A DNA stretch of 64,000 nt, taken from positions 532,501-596,500 of the forward strand of contig NZ_CP160388.1 of NCBI RefSeq assembly GCF_040732315.1, in the 5' to 3' direction. The translations under genes were made by a program, and so were the position numbers. This document shows, in pieces, positions 27,792 through 37,959 of this stretch. Numbering within the stretch: position 1 is the stretch's first letter; every line of letters starts with the position of its first letter. Source of the DNA: Oryzisolibacter sp. LB2S. Lineage in GTDB: Bacteria > Pseudomonadota > Gammaproteobacteria > Burkholderiales > Burkholderiaceae_C. The notes under the pieces were generated by a model. The model was not told where the DNA came from, made no database searches, and saw nothing but the letters and a program-made list of their open reading frames with translations.

Positions 27792-28582
27792 GCGCGCACC
27801 TCTGCGGCGATGCGGTTGCCGTTGTTGTCCTGGCCGAGCAGTCGGAACTCGCGCGGGCCCTCGGTGGGCATCTCCAGCGTGATGAGCGGGTTCTCCGACA
27901 CCGGTTCGTGCAGCGCGAGCCGCCACCAGGGCTGGTCGGCCGCGTCGCGCAGTTCGAGCTGCTCGATATAGAACGCGGGGATGCCCGCGACCAGGCCCGT
28001 GTCCATGGGGTGCATGACCTGCAGGCGCAGGCGGCGGCTCGCGCCCGCGAGGTTGCTGAAGAAGCGCGCCTGCACCTGGTTGAGCGTCTGGCTCCACGAG
28101 CCATCGGTGCGCGAGGCGCCGGGCACGGTGCAGCCGCCGCCGGCGGCCTGGGTCATGGCGCCGCCGACATGCCAATGCCCGTCGCGGGTCTGCACCAGGC
28201 AGCGTATCGGCGAGGCCTGCTCGAGTCGGATGCGAAACGCCAGCACGGGCAGGGAGCGCAGGGGCTCGAAGCCGAGCACCTCGCGTATGGGGTTGCGGTC
28301 GGCCACGACGACCATGCGCGCAATGCCGCCGCCGACCTGCTGCAGCGCGCGCGCGTCCACCTGCAGCGGCACGTTGAGCGCGTCCTCGGCAAAGGTGGGT
28401 GTGCGCACCACCACCTCGTCGGTGAAGCGCAGCGGCGCGTCCTGCGCATAGTGTTTGCGCAGGCCCGGCCATTGCATGGAGCCCAGGGGGTCGCCCCCCG
28501 TGGCGTCCTGATTGTTGGCCAGCGAGGCCCGGGCGGTCATGCCGCACAGGCCCGCCAGCAGCAGATGGCGGCGCAGGATCAT
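27788..28582 (-). CDS. Quinoprotein dehydrogenase-associated SoxYZ-like carrier
   Basis: A 264-residue exported protein (signal about 1-24) combining SoxY-like and SoxZ-like immunoglobulin-type domains in one chain. The SoxY-like half (about 55-165) ends in AAGGGCTVPG, which places one cysteine where SoxY carries its sulfur-bearing swinging-arm cysteine. The SoxZ-like half (about 180-264) includes HPMDTGLV and IPAFYIEQ. The family is known from quinoprotein dehydrogenase loci, but its cargo is not established. The ATG at 28582 has an upstream ggag site and half-sites GTCACAG lie further upstream. Confidence 0.82.
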   Translation of the reverse strand: MILRRHLLLAGLCGMTARASLANNQDATGGDPLGSMQWPGLRKHYAQDAPLRFTDEVVVRTPTFAEDALNVPLQVDARALQQVGGGIARMVVVADRNPIREVLGFEPLRSLPVLAFRIRLEQASPIRCLVQTRDGHWHVGGAMTQAAGGGCTVPGASRTDGSWSQTLNQVQARFFSNLAGASRRLRLQVMHPMDTGLVAGIPAFYIEQLELRDAADQPWWRLALHEPVSENPLITLEMPTEGPREFRLLGQDNNGNRIAAEVRA

Positions 28583-28631
28583 GCGTGGTTCTCCGTTGGT
28601 GGCGCGCGGCGTGCACAGGCCCCGCGCGGTG

Positions 28632-28670
28632 GTCACAGTGGTTGTCACAGGGGTGGGTGCAGCTGTGTCA
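28632..28670. promoter_or_regulatory. Cluster of GTCACAG half-sites upstream of the SoxYZ-like gene
   Basis: GTCACAG at 28632 and TGTCACAG at 28643, plus the inverted CTGTGTCA at 28663, occupy the short gap between the cytochrome b561 gene and the SoxYZ-like gene. They match the half-sites at 26056-26092 and 36553-36613. Only a weak -24/-12 match was seen downstream. Confidence 0.45.
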
Positions 28671-29231
28671 TCGTGGCGCAGTGCCTGGAGCAGTGTCCCT
28701 GCCCAGACGCATGCGCTGCAGCAGCGGCTCCTTCTTCACGAACTGGTGATAGACGAAGGCCAGCACATGCAGGGCGATGAGCAGGATCAGCGACACGGCC
28801 GATACCTGGTGCACGGCGCTCAGCAGCTCCTTGGCCGCATCCCAGCGCTCGGCGAGCTTGGGCAGCTGCATGCCGAAGAAGCGGATGGGGTAGCCCGAGA
28901 ACACCGAACCGAGAAAGCCCGAGACGGGCATGACAAGCATCAGCACATACAGCAGCCCATGGGCGCCGCGCGCGGCCAGCTGCAGGTGGCGTGCCTGCGG
29001 CAGAGGCGCCACGCGCGGGCGCAGCAGCGCCCAGGCCAGGCGCAGCAGCACCAGCAGGCCCAGCACCATGCCCCAGGACTTGTGCACGTTGAACCAGGAG
29101 GCGCGCAGGCCCGTGCCATCCTTGGGCAGGCCGATCATCCACAGGCCCAGGGCGATCTGGCCCAGGATGAGCACGGCCATGAGCCAGTGCAGGGTGACGG
29201 AAAAACGGTCGTAGCGGGCCGTCGCGGGCAC
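28668..29231 (-). CDS. Cytochrome b561-family membrane protein
   Basis: A 187-residue integral membrane dihaem b-type cytochrome with four predicted helices and histidines placed as haem ligands (TLHWLMA, NVHKSWG, GAHGLLY, ALHVLAF). It would move electrons between quinol and a periplasmic partner. It starts with GTG after an aggagg site and lies 20 bases after the AcoR-type gene on the same strand. It may link the SoxYZ-like/MBL pair or the cytochromes to the quinone pool; this is inferred from context. Confidence 0.9.
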   Translation of the reverse strand: MPATARYDRFSVTLHWLMAVLILGQIALGLWMIGLPKDGTGLRASWFNVHKSWGMVLGLLVLLRLAWALLRPRVAPLPQARHLQLAARGAHGLLYVLMLVMPVSGFLGSVFSGYPIRFFGMQLPKLAERWDAAKELLSAVHQVSAVSLILLIALHVLAFVYHQFVKKEPLLQRMRLGRDTAPGTAPR

Positions 29232-29251
29232 GGGAAGCCTCCTGTCCTCAA

Positions 29252-31297
<2,046 letters not shown>

Positions 31298-31472
31298 GTT
31301 GTCTCCTGTATCCGGAATCGCGGGGCGTTCCGGAGGCTTTTGCTTTGCATCGCTGCGTGCTCGGCATGCACACAGGGGCCAAAGATACCTCCATTGGCAA
31401 GACCGCAAATTGTTTCGGGCCAATGAAGGATTGACAACCTGGGAAGACGCCAGGGTTGTAGCAAAAGGTTTG

Positions 31473-31514
31473 CCAGGACAGCCCCGGCACGCCTGCGTGC
31501 CGGGGCTGTCCTGG
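31473..31514 (-). terminator. Very strong hairpin after the catalase-like gene
   Basis: A perfect 20-bp inverted repeat (31473-31492 with 31495-31514) 24 bases beyond the catalase-like stop. On the minus strand it is followed by a weak pyrimidine tract with four T. It probably ends the catalase transcript before the AcoR-type gene. Confidence 0.75.
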
Positions 31515-31538
31515 CGGCCGGGTGCCCGGGTGGTGGGC

Positions 31539-32561
31539 TTACTGGGCCTTTTCCGACAGGCGGCGCTGCAGCGAGATCGCGTAGGGCGCCGCGCGTGCGG
31601 TCAGCATCGGATCCTTCGAGGGCACGACGCCGCGTGGCAGCACCAGCGGGCTGAAGTTGATGTCCACGCAGGGGCCGGCGCCATCGGCGGACACGGAGGT
31701 GATGGTCAGCCGCCCGAGGTTGACCTTTCTGCGCCCCGCGGGCAGCGGCGTGGTGGCGCTGTCGATGCGGTCGCCGGGCTCGGCCAGTTCCAGGTTGAAG
31801 TCGAATGCCACCTGGCCGGCCTGGGCACGCTGGCGCAGGTCGTTGAACAGATAGTTGGCGCCGCGCGCCTTGGCCTCCTCGTCGCTCAGGCCCAGCACGC
31901 CGCCCACGGGCTCGAACACCCATTTGCCCCAGGTGGTCTGGCCCTGGGCGTTGACGAAGCCGAAACCATGCACGCCCCAGTAGTTGAGCCCGGCAAGACT
32001 TGCCGGCACGGGCTGTGCGGCAAAGTACTTGCCCTGCAGCAGCACCTGGGGATTGGCGTCGGCAAAGGCCTTGACGCGCGCCGCGTCGGGCTTCTTGGTG
32101 GCCGGGTCGGGCTGCAGCGAGGCCAGGCGGCCGAGGAACTGCGCCGGTGTCTCGGCGCCGAACACCGGGGCGGAGATGTTGCCCATGCGCCATTGCTCGC
32201 CGCTGGGCAGGTCGAACTGCAGCGCCATGTTGCGCTGACCGCGGGTGTTGTCGGGTGCCTGGGGATTGGCGCCCGTGAGCGAGAAGCGCGCAATCACCGG
32301 CACGGGCTGGCCGCTGAAGGCGCTGGCGCTCGACAGTGCGCGCGCCTGGCTGCTGCCGACGAAGCTGCCCGCCGCGCACACGCCCTTGGCGCCGGAGCGG
32401 CGGTGGCCGGCAAACTTGCCCGTCGTGGCCTCGAGCTGGTCCACCAGGGCCGTGGGATCGGCGTCGGTCGATGCGTTGCCGCCCGGGCCATGGGCGCAGG
32501 CCGCCAGCAGGGCGGTGCAGGCCACGGCCAGGGCCGTGCGGGGCAGGGATGTGGGGCGCAT
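31539..32561 (-). CDS. Catalase-related lipoprotein
   Basis: A 340-residue protein of the small catalase/SrpA-like fold. The lipobox LLAAC (Cys22) predicts a lipoprotein. Haem-binding features are IARFSLTG, ALQFDLP and the proximal tyrosine in PYAISLQRR (Tyr327). The distal histidine expected in HAKG is replaced: the sequence reads SGAKGV (Gly57). Catalase activity is therefore doubtful, while haem binding remains plausible. It lies on the same strand as the TonB receptor upstream. A peroxide-protective role for PQQ oxidation is a guess. Confidence 0.82.
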   Translation of the reverse strand: MRPTSLPRTALAVACTALLAACAHGPGGNASTDADPTALVDQLEATTGKFAGHRRSGAKGVCAAGSFVGSSQARALSSASAFSGQPVPVIARFSLTGANPQAPDNTRGQRNMALQFDLPSGEQWRMGNISAPVFGAETPAQFLGRLASLQPDPATKKPDAARVKAFADANPQVLLQGKYFAAQPVPASLAGLNYWGVHGFGFVNAQGQTTWGKWVFEPVGGVLGLSDEEAKARGANYLFNDLRQRAQAGQVAFDFNLELAEPGDRIDSATTPLPAGRRKVNLGRLTITSVSADGAGPCVDINFSPLVLPRGVVPSKDPMLTARAAPYAISLQRRLSEKAQ

Positions 32562-32581
32562 GTCGTGTCTCCTTTTCTACT

Positions 32582-32636
32582 GGTCAAAAATGCCTGCAGC
32601 GCTTGATGGACAAGCGCCGCAAGCTATCGAAAAACA
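32582..32636 (-). repeat. Dispersed repeat family A, copy 4
   Basis: Inverted relative to copy 1: ggtcaaaaatgcctgcagcg, cttgatggacaag, cgccgcaagctatcgaaaa. Arms gcgcttg and caagcgc pair around atgga. It lies between the TonB receptor stop and the catalase-like gene and would form a hairpin there. Confidence 0.75.
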
Positions 32637-32650
32637 AGCAAACGCCGGCG

Positions 32651-34795
32651 TCAGAACGCGTGGCTCAGCGCCACGCCGGCCATCCACTGTCGCCCGGGCG
32701 CGGCCTCGAAGAAGCGGCCATTGCCCTCGTTGACGATGACCGAGCCCACGTAGTTCTTGTCGCTCAGGTTGTCGATACGCGCAAAGGCGTTGAGCTTCCA
32801 CGGGCCCCATTGGCGCGTGTAGCTCGCGCTCAGGGCCAGAACGTGATAGCTCGGCGCCTCGACGCTGTTGCTGTCGTTGGCGGCCACGGCGCTGACATGG
32901 CGCCAGCTCGTGCCCACGCGCCAGTCGTTGTGCGGGCGCCAGTCCAGCCCCAGCGCGGCCTGGGTGCGCGCCGTGCCGGCGATGCGCTTGCCCGCGGCCA
33001 CGCAGCTGGTGCCGGCCGCGTTGCAGAAGCCGTCGCGCAGCTTGGCGTCCAGCAGCGTCAGCGCGCCGCTCAGCTGCCACTGGGGTGCGAGCCAGAGCTC
33101 GGTGGCCAGCTCGGCGCCCTGGCGGCGCGTGCGCCCTGCGTTGTGGAAGGTGGAGCGGCCGCCGGTGTTGTCGGCGGTGACGATCTCGTTGCGCGTGTTG
33201 GTGCGAAACAGTGCCGCCGACCAGTGGCCGCGCAGCATGTCGCCGTCCAGGCGCTGGCGCAGGCCGAGCTCCGCGCTCGTGGAGGTGGCGGGCCGCAGGC
33301 CGAAGTTCAGGCCCGGCAGGCGATCCGGGCGGTAGGAGATCTCGTTGAACGTGGGCGTCTCCATGCCGCCGCCGAGCGAGGCGTAGACATGGGTGGCGGC
33401 GTTGAGCTCGTGCTGCACCGAGAGCATGGGCAGCCAGCGCCTGAAGCGCGTGTCGCCGCTGTCGTCGCCATTGCCGGGGGCGACGTAGTGGTCTTCCGAG
33501 TCGAACTTCACGCGGCTCCAGCGCAGGCCGGCATCGAGCTTCCAGCGCGGCGCGAACGCCCAGCTGGCCTGCAGGTAGGGGTCGGCATTGGTCAGCGTGT
33601 TGCGCTCATCGCGGCGCAGCGCGCCCATCACGCCCAGCTGGCTGCCCAGGTAGTTGTTGTAGCCGCGCCGGTCCTCCTTGACCATGTTGGCCGACAGGCC
33701 GAGCACCAGGTTCAGCGGGGCGCCGGCCAGCTGCGCGTCATGCGCCCAGCGCAGGTCCACGCCGCCGTAGTCGCGCCCCAGGTCGATCACGCCGCCCGCG
33801 CTGGTGGCAGGCCTTTGCGCCGCAGCGGGTGTGGATTGGTATTGGGTGATGTGGCGCCGGCCCGCATAGACCATGAGGCGCAGCGCGTTGCTGCCGTCCA
33901 CGCGGTGGTCGTAGCTCAGGCCCACCTGGGTCTGGCGCATGTATTTGCGCGCGTTGTAGGTCAGCGGCCCGGACGCTGTGGCGCGCGGGTTGGCGGCCCA
34001 GTCGGCGGGCGTGACGCCGCCCGCGTCGAGCGCGTCCACGTTCACGTGGCTGGCGACCAGCATCAGGTGGCCGCTGTCGCTGGGGTCGGTGTCCAGGCGC
34101 GCATTGAACATGTTCTTGTCGGCCGCGCTCTGCGGGCGAATGCCGTCGGTCAGAAAGCGGCTGGCGCTGACCACATAGCCCAGGCCGCCGCGCTCGCCGC
34201 TGGCCTTGAGGCCCAGGCGCTTCTGCCCGTTGCTGCCCATGGCGAAGCTCGCGTCCACGCGCGGGCGGCCCTCGCCGCGTTCGGTGTAGGCGTTGATGAC
34301 GCCGCCCGAGGCGTTGCCGTACATCGACGCATAGGGGCCGCGCAGCACCTCGATGCGCTCGACCGACTGCAGGTCGATGGCATTGGTCTGGCCCTGGCCG
34401 TCGGGCATGGTGGCGGGAATGCCGTCGACGAACACCTGCACGCCGCGCACGCCGAAGGTCGAGCGCGCGCCATGGCCGCGAATCGAAAGCTGCAGGTCCT
34501 GGGCGTAGTTCTGGCGGTTCTGCAACAGCAGCCCCGGCGTGCCCGCGAGCGACTCCGACAGGTTCACCTGCCATTGGCGGTCGCGCAGGCGCTCGCCGTC
34601 GATGAGGGTGACCGAGGCCGGCGCGTAGTCCAGGGGCGACTGCACCAGGGTGCTGCGCACGGTGACGTCGGGCAGGGTGGCGGGGGCGCCGGCGCCGGTC
34701 TGGGCGCCAGCACCCTGGGCCAGCGCCATGAGGCAGGCCAGGGTGGACAGGCGCAGTGGCCGGGTGGTGGGCGGGAGGGGGCGGGCAACGGGCAT
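32651..34795 (-). CDS. TonB-dependent outer-membrane receptor
   Basis: A 714-residue receptor with a signal peptide (about 1-31), a plug domain (about 45-170: SVTLIDGERL, LSIRGHGARSTFGVRGVQVFV, RIEVLRGPYASMYGNASGG) and a 22-strand barrel ending in the expected C-terminal phenylalanine (VALSHAF). Its location in a PQQ synthesis and use locus and its overall type suggest uptake of PQQ (compare E. coli PqqU/YncD) or of a metal complex; substrate is inference. An aagga site precedes the ATG at 34795. Confidence 0.88.
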   Translation of the reverse strand: MPVARPLPPTTRPLRLSTLACLMALAQGAGAQTGAGAPATLPDVTVRSTLVQSPLDYAPASVTLIDGERLRDRQWQVNLSESLAGTPGLLLQNRQNYAQDLQLSIRGHGARSTFGVRGVQVFVDGIPATMPDGQGQTNAIDLQSVERIEVLRGPYASMYGNASGGVINAYTERGEGRPRVDASFAMGSNGQKRLGLKASGERGGLGYVVSASRFLTDGIRPQSAADKNMFNARLDTDPSDSGHLMLVASHVNVDALDAGGVTPADWAANPRATASGPLTYNARKYMRQTQVGLSYDHRVDGSNALRLMVYAGRRHITQYQSTPAAAQRPATSAGGVIDLGRDYGGVDLRWAHDAQLAGAPLNLVLGLSANMVKEDRRGYNNYLGSQLGVMGALRRDERNTLTNADPYLQASWAFAPRWKLDAGLRWSRVKFDSEDHYVAPGNGDDSGDTRFRRWLPMLSVQHELNAATHVYASLGGGMETPTFNEISYRPDRLPGLNFGLRPATSTSAELGLRQRLDGDMLRGHWSAALFRTNTRNEIVTADNTGGRSTFHNAGRTRRQGAELATELWLAPQWQLSGALTLLDAKLRDGFCNAAGTSCVAAGKRIAGTARTQAALGLDWRPHNDWRVGTSWRHVSAVAANDSNSVEAPSYHVLALSASYTRQWGPWKLNAFARIDNLSDKNYVGSVIVNEGNGRFFEAAPGRQWMAGVALSHAF

Positions 34796-34880
34796 GGCAA
34801 ATCCTTCGCTCCGAACAGGTGAACAAGGAGCAGGGCAGCACCGTCCCGCATTGGCCATGCCCTGCGACGACACAAAACGC

Positions 34881-34911
34881 AAAAAAGGCCCGGCCCGCAG
34901 GGCGGGCCGGG
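34881..34911 (-). terminator. Terminator after the aldehyde dehydrogenase gene
   Basis: On the minus strand a perfect 10-bp stem, cccggcccgc / gcgggccggg, with a 3-base loop is followed by cctttttt. It separates the aldehyde dehydrogenase transcript from the TonB receptor gene. Confidence 0.9.
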
Positions 34912-34923
34912 TGGCAGGGCGGC

Positions 34924-36450
34924 TTAGAAGAAGCCCAGCGCCTTGGGGTTGTAGCTGACCAGCAGGTTCTTGGTCTGCTGGTAGTTGCCCAGGGCGAGCT
35001 TGTGCGTCTCGCGGCCTATGCCCGACTTCTTGTAGCCGCCGAAGGCCGCGTGCGCCGGGTACAGGTGGTAGCAGTTGGTCCACACGCGGCCTGCCTGGAT
35101 GGCGCGGCCCATGTGGTAGGCGACGTTGCCGTTGCGGCTCCACACGCCCGCGCCCAGGCCGTACTCGGTGTCGTTGGCGATGCGCACGGCGTCCTGCACG
35201 TCCTTGAAGGTGGTCACCGAGGCCACGGGGCCGAAGATCTCCTCCTGGAACACACGCATGTGGTTCTGGCCGAACAGCAGCGTGGGCTTGATGAAGAAGC
35301 CGTCGTTGATCTCACCGCCGGCGCGCAGGCGCTCGCCGCCCGTGAGGCATTGGGCACCCTCGCCGCGGCCGATGTCGATGTAGCCCAGGATGCGGTCGAG
35401 CTGCTGCTGCGACACCTGCGCGCCCACCATGGTGCTCTTGTCCAGCGGGTGGCCCTGCTTCATGGCCTGCACGCGCGCCACGGCACGCTCCATGAAGCGC
35501 TCGTAGATCGACTCCTGCACCAGGATGCGCGAGGGGCAGGTGCAGACCTCGCCCTGGTTGAGCGCGAACATGGCAAAGCCCTCGAGCGCCTTGTCCAGGA
35601 ACTCGTCGTCGGCGTCCAGCACGTCGGCAAAGAAGATGTTCGGGCTCTTGCCGCCGAGCTCCACGGTGGACGGAATCAGGTTGTCCGCCGCGGCGTGCAG
35701 GATGCGCTGGCCCACGGGGGTGGATCCGGTGAAGGCAATCTTTGCGATGCGCTTGCTGGTCGCCAGGGCCTCGCCGGCTTCCTTGCCGTAGCCGTTGACG
35801 ATGTTGACCACGCCCGGCGGCAGCAGGTCGGCGATCAGCTCGATCAGCACCATGATGGAGGCAGGCGTCTGCTCGGCCGGCTTCATCACCACCGAGCAGC
35901 CTGCGGCCAGCGCGGGCGCGAGCTTCCAGCAGGCCATGAGGATGGGGAAGTTCCAGGGGATGATCTGACCGACCACGCCGATGGGCTCATGGAAGTGGTA
36001 GGCGACGGTGTTGGCGTCGATCTCGGAGATTGTGCCCTCCTGACCGCGGATGCAGCCGGCGAAGTAGCGGAAATGGTCGATGCCCAGCGGCAGGTCGGCA
36101 GCCATGGTCTCGCGCAGCGGCTTGCCGTTGTCAATGGTCTCGGCGATCGCCAGCAGCTCCAGGTTCTGCTCCATGCGGTCGGCAATCTTCAGCAGGATGT
36201 TGGAGCGCTCGGTCACCGAGGTCTTGCCCCATGCGGCCTGGGCGGCGTGGGCGGCGTCGAGCGCCAGGTTCACGTCGGTGGCGTCGGACTGGGCGACCTG
36301 GCAGAAGGGCTTTCCGGTGATCGGGGAGACATTGTCGAAATAGCGGCCGGCCGCAGGCGCCACCCACTTGCCACCGATGAAGTTGTCGTACTTCTGGCGA
36401 TAGGGGTAGGCGATGTCGAGGTTGAAGCGCTTGAGTTCAAACATGTCCAT
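34924..36450 (-). CDS. NAD-dependent aldehyde dehydrogenase (ExaC/AcoD-like)
   Basis: Oxidises acetaldehyde or a similar aldehyde to the acid, the step after the PQQ dehydrogenase. The 508-residue protein has NAD-binding IIPWNFP and FTGSTPVGQ, the catalytic Glu in [10 protein letters not shown] and catalytic Cys in [12 protein letters not shown], and EEIFGPV. The GEVCTCPSR form is typical of ExaC/AcoD acetaldehyde dehydrogenases. An aggag site precedes the ATG and a sigma-54-type promoter with GTCACAG half-sites lies upstream. A terminator follows, so it is monocistronic. Confidence 0.93.
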   Translation of the reverse strand: MDMFELKRFNLDIAYPYRQKYDNFIGGKWVAPAAGRYFDNVSPITGKPFCQVAQSDATDVNLALDAAHAAQAAWGKTSVTERSNILLKIADRMEQNLELLAIAETIDNGKPLRETMAADLPLGIDHFRYFAGCIRGQEGTISEIDANTVAYHFHEPIGVVGQIIPWNFPILMACWKLAPALAAGCSVVMKPAEQTPASIMVLIELIADLLPPGVVNIVNGYGKEAGEALATSKRIAKIAFTGSTPVGQRILHAAADNLIPSTVELGGKSPNIFFADVLDADDEFLDKALEGFAMFALNQGEVCTCPSRILVQESIYERFMERAVARVQAMKQGHPLDKSTMVGAQVSQQQLDRILGYIDIGRGEGAQCLTGGERLRAGGEINDGFFIKPTLLFGQNHMRVFQEEIFGPVASVTTFKDVQDAVRIANDTEYGLGAGVWSRNGNVAYHMGRAIQAGRVWTNCYHLYPAHAAFGGYKKSGIGRETHKLALGNYQQTKNLLVSYNPKALGFF

Positions 36451-36507
36451 GGTGGTCTCCTGATTGAGGTTGTGGCCGGAATGAATGGGCCGGCTGCCAT
36501 GGGAGTA

Positions 36508-36523
36508 ATCAAGCTTCGTGCCA
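36508..36523 (-). promoter_or_regulatory. Sigma-54-type promoter of the aldehyde dehydrogenase gene
   Basis: Minus-strand TGGCACGAAGCTTGAT matches the -24 element fully; the -12 element reads TTGAT instead of TTGCA. It lies 58 bases before the ATG at 36450. Confidence 0.65.
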
Positions 36524-36552
36524 GCCCGCCGGCATGGGCGCCATGCCGGTTT

Positions 36553-36615
36553 TGTCACAGCCGCGCGGCCAGGGTGTTCCAGATTGGGCCAGTGGTGTGC
36601 AGGCTTGTGACACAG
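36553..36615. promoter_or_regulatory. Inverted GTCACAG half-sites upstream of the aldehyde dehydrogenase
   Basis: TGTCACAG (36553-36560) and TGTGACACAG (36606-36615) are spaced about 50 bases apart and lie 30-90 bases upstream of the -24 element. They share the half-site found at 26056-26092 and 28632-28670. Candidate binding sites for the AcoR-type activator. Confidence 0.55.
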
Positions 36616-36747
36616 GGGTGTGCTGCCACCGCCGGTGACTGGCGGCATGCGGCCGTCTTGTCCTCTCGATCGGGGTGAAATGACGTTGGTGGCGGCGCCA
36701 GACAAGCGCGGGGTGCTACAGGAATTGAGGGTTTGTCCCAGGGCGCG

Positions 36748-37818
36748 TCAGTCCGGCTGTGCCTCCGGCCATGCGCCCTGGCGCCGAAACTGGGCGGGCG
36801 ACTGGCCGGTCCAGGCGCGAAAGGCGCGGATGAAGCTCTTCTCGCTGGCAAAGCCCGTGGCGGCGGCCACCTGCTTGATGGGGTGGCGCGTGCGCTGCAG
36901 CAGCTCGGTGGCGCGGGCCTTGCGCGCCTCGTCCTTGAGTGCCTGCAGCGTCGCGCCTTCCTCCTTGAGCTGGCGGTGCAGCGTGCGCGTGGACAGGTGC
37001 AGCCGCCCGGCCAATTGCCCGGCGTTGTGCGCGCTGCCCGGGTCCGTGGTCAGGATCTGGCGCACGCGCGCCACGAGCAGCCGGTCGCGCCGGTACTGGC
37101 GCACGGTGAGCGGCAGCGCGTGCTGCAGCATCTGCTTCATGGCGGCCTCGTCGCGCGTGAGCGGCAGGGCCAGGTAGCGCGCGTCGAAGCGCAGGGCCGC
37201 GCAGGGGGCCGCAAAGCGCGTGGGGCCGTCGAACAGCACGCCATAGGCCGGCGCATGGGCCGGCGCGTCAAACGGGAACTCGGCCTCCAGCACCGGCAGG
37301 CGCGAGTCGATGAACCAGCTTGCCAGGCCCAGCGCGTTGCGCAGCATGGACACCAGGCAGAACTCGCGCAGCCGGCCCAGGTCGCGCCGCTCGGTGATGA
37401 CGAGGCGCGCCTGCTCGCCCTCGCTGGTCAGCCGCAGCAGGATGTCGTCGGTGAGCAGCGCGTGGTGGCGGCACCAGCGCGCCAGCGCCAGGCCCAGCGA
37501 GGGCGCGCTCAGCGAGGCGCGCGCCAGCATGCCGTAGCTGCCCCAGGGCAGGCGGCGCGAGAACCAGCCCAGGGCCTCGTCGTCGAGCTCGCGCATGGCC
37601 GCGGCCGACAGGGCCTCGAACTGCCCGCTCGTGATGCGTGCCTGGCTGTCGTGCAGTTGTTCTGGCGTGATTTGTGCCTGTTCCAGGGCCGCGCCGGGGT
37701 CCATGCCGCGCGCCCTGTAGGCCTGCACGATGGCCTGCACGAACGCCATGGGCGTGGCCGCCTTGGGGGTGGTGGAGGGGGCGGAGGAGGATGGGGTGCC
37801 GTGGGGTCGCGTGGCCAT
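36748..37818 (-). CDS. AraC-family transcriptional regulator
   Basis: A 356-residue regulator with an 'arabinose-binding-like' N-terminal region (about 20-220, including ARCxxHHALL-type sequence [10 protein letters not shown]) and a C-terminal AraC DNA-binding domain (about 255-350: [17 protein letters not shown] and the second helix-turn-helix [24 protein letters not shown]). It is transcribed divergently from the acyl-CoA ligase and liuBCD genes, so it probably controls that operon. The start is 37818; an in-frame ATG at 37860 preceded by aaggg is equally possible. Confidence 0.85.
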   Translation of the reverse strand: MATRPHGTPSSSAPSTTPKAATPMAFVQAIVQAYRARGMDPGAALEQAQITPEQLHDSQARITSGQFEALSAAAMRELDDEALGWFSRRLPWGSYGMLARASLSAPSLGLALARWCRHHALLTDDILLRLTSEGEQARLVITERRDLGRLREFCLVSMLRNALGLASWFIDSRLPVLEAEFPFDAPAHAPAYGVLFDGPTRFAAPCAALRFDARYLALPLTRDEAAMKQMLQHALPLTVRQYRRDRLLVARVRQILTTDPGSAHNAGQLAGRLHLSTRTLHRQLKEEGATLQALKDEARKARATELLQRTRHPIKQVAAATGFASEKSFIRAFRAWTGQSPAQFRRQGAWPEAQPD

Positions 37819-37959
37819 GGCGCAAGTCTGCCCATGGGTGGCGCAATTTGCAACCTTCATGGCCCTTATCGGTGTTTGCTGCGGGCGCCCTGCGGCGTAT
37901 GCTTTGCCCCATCGCCAGATGGGCGCCTGCCGCCCATACCACAGCCCAGGAGACAGGAA

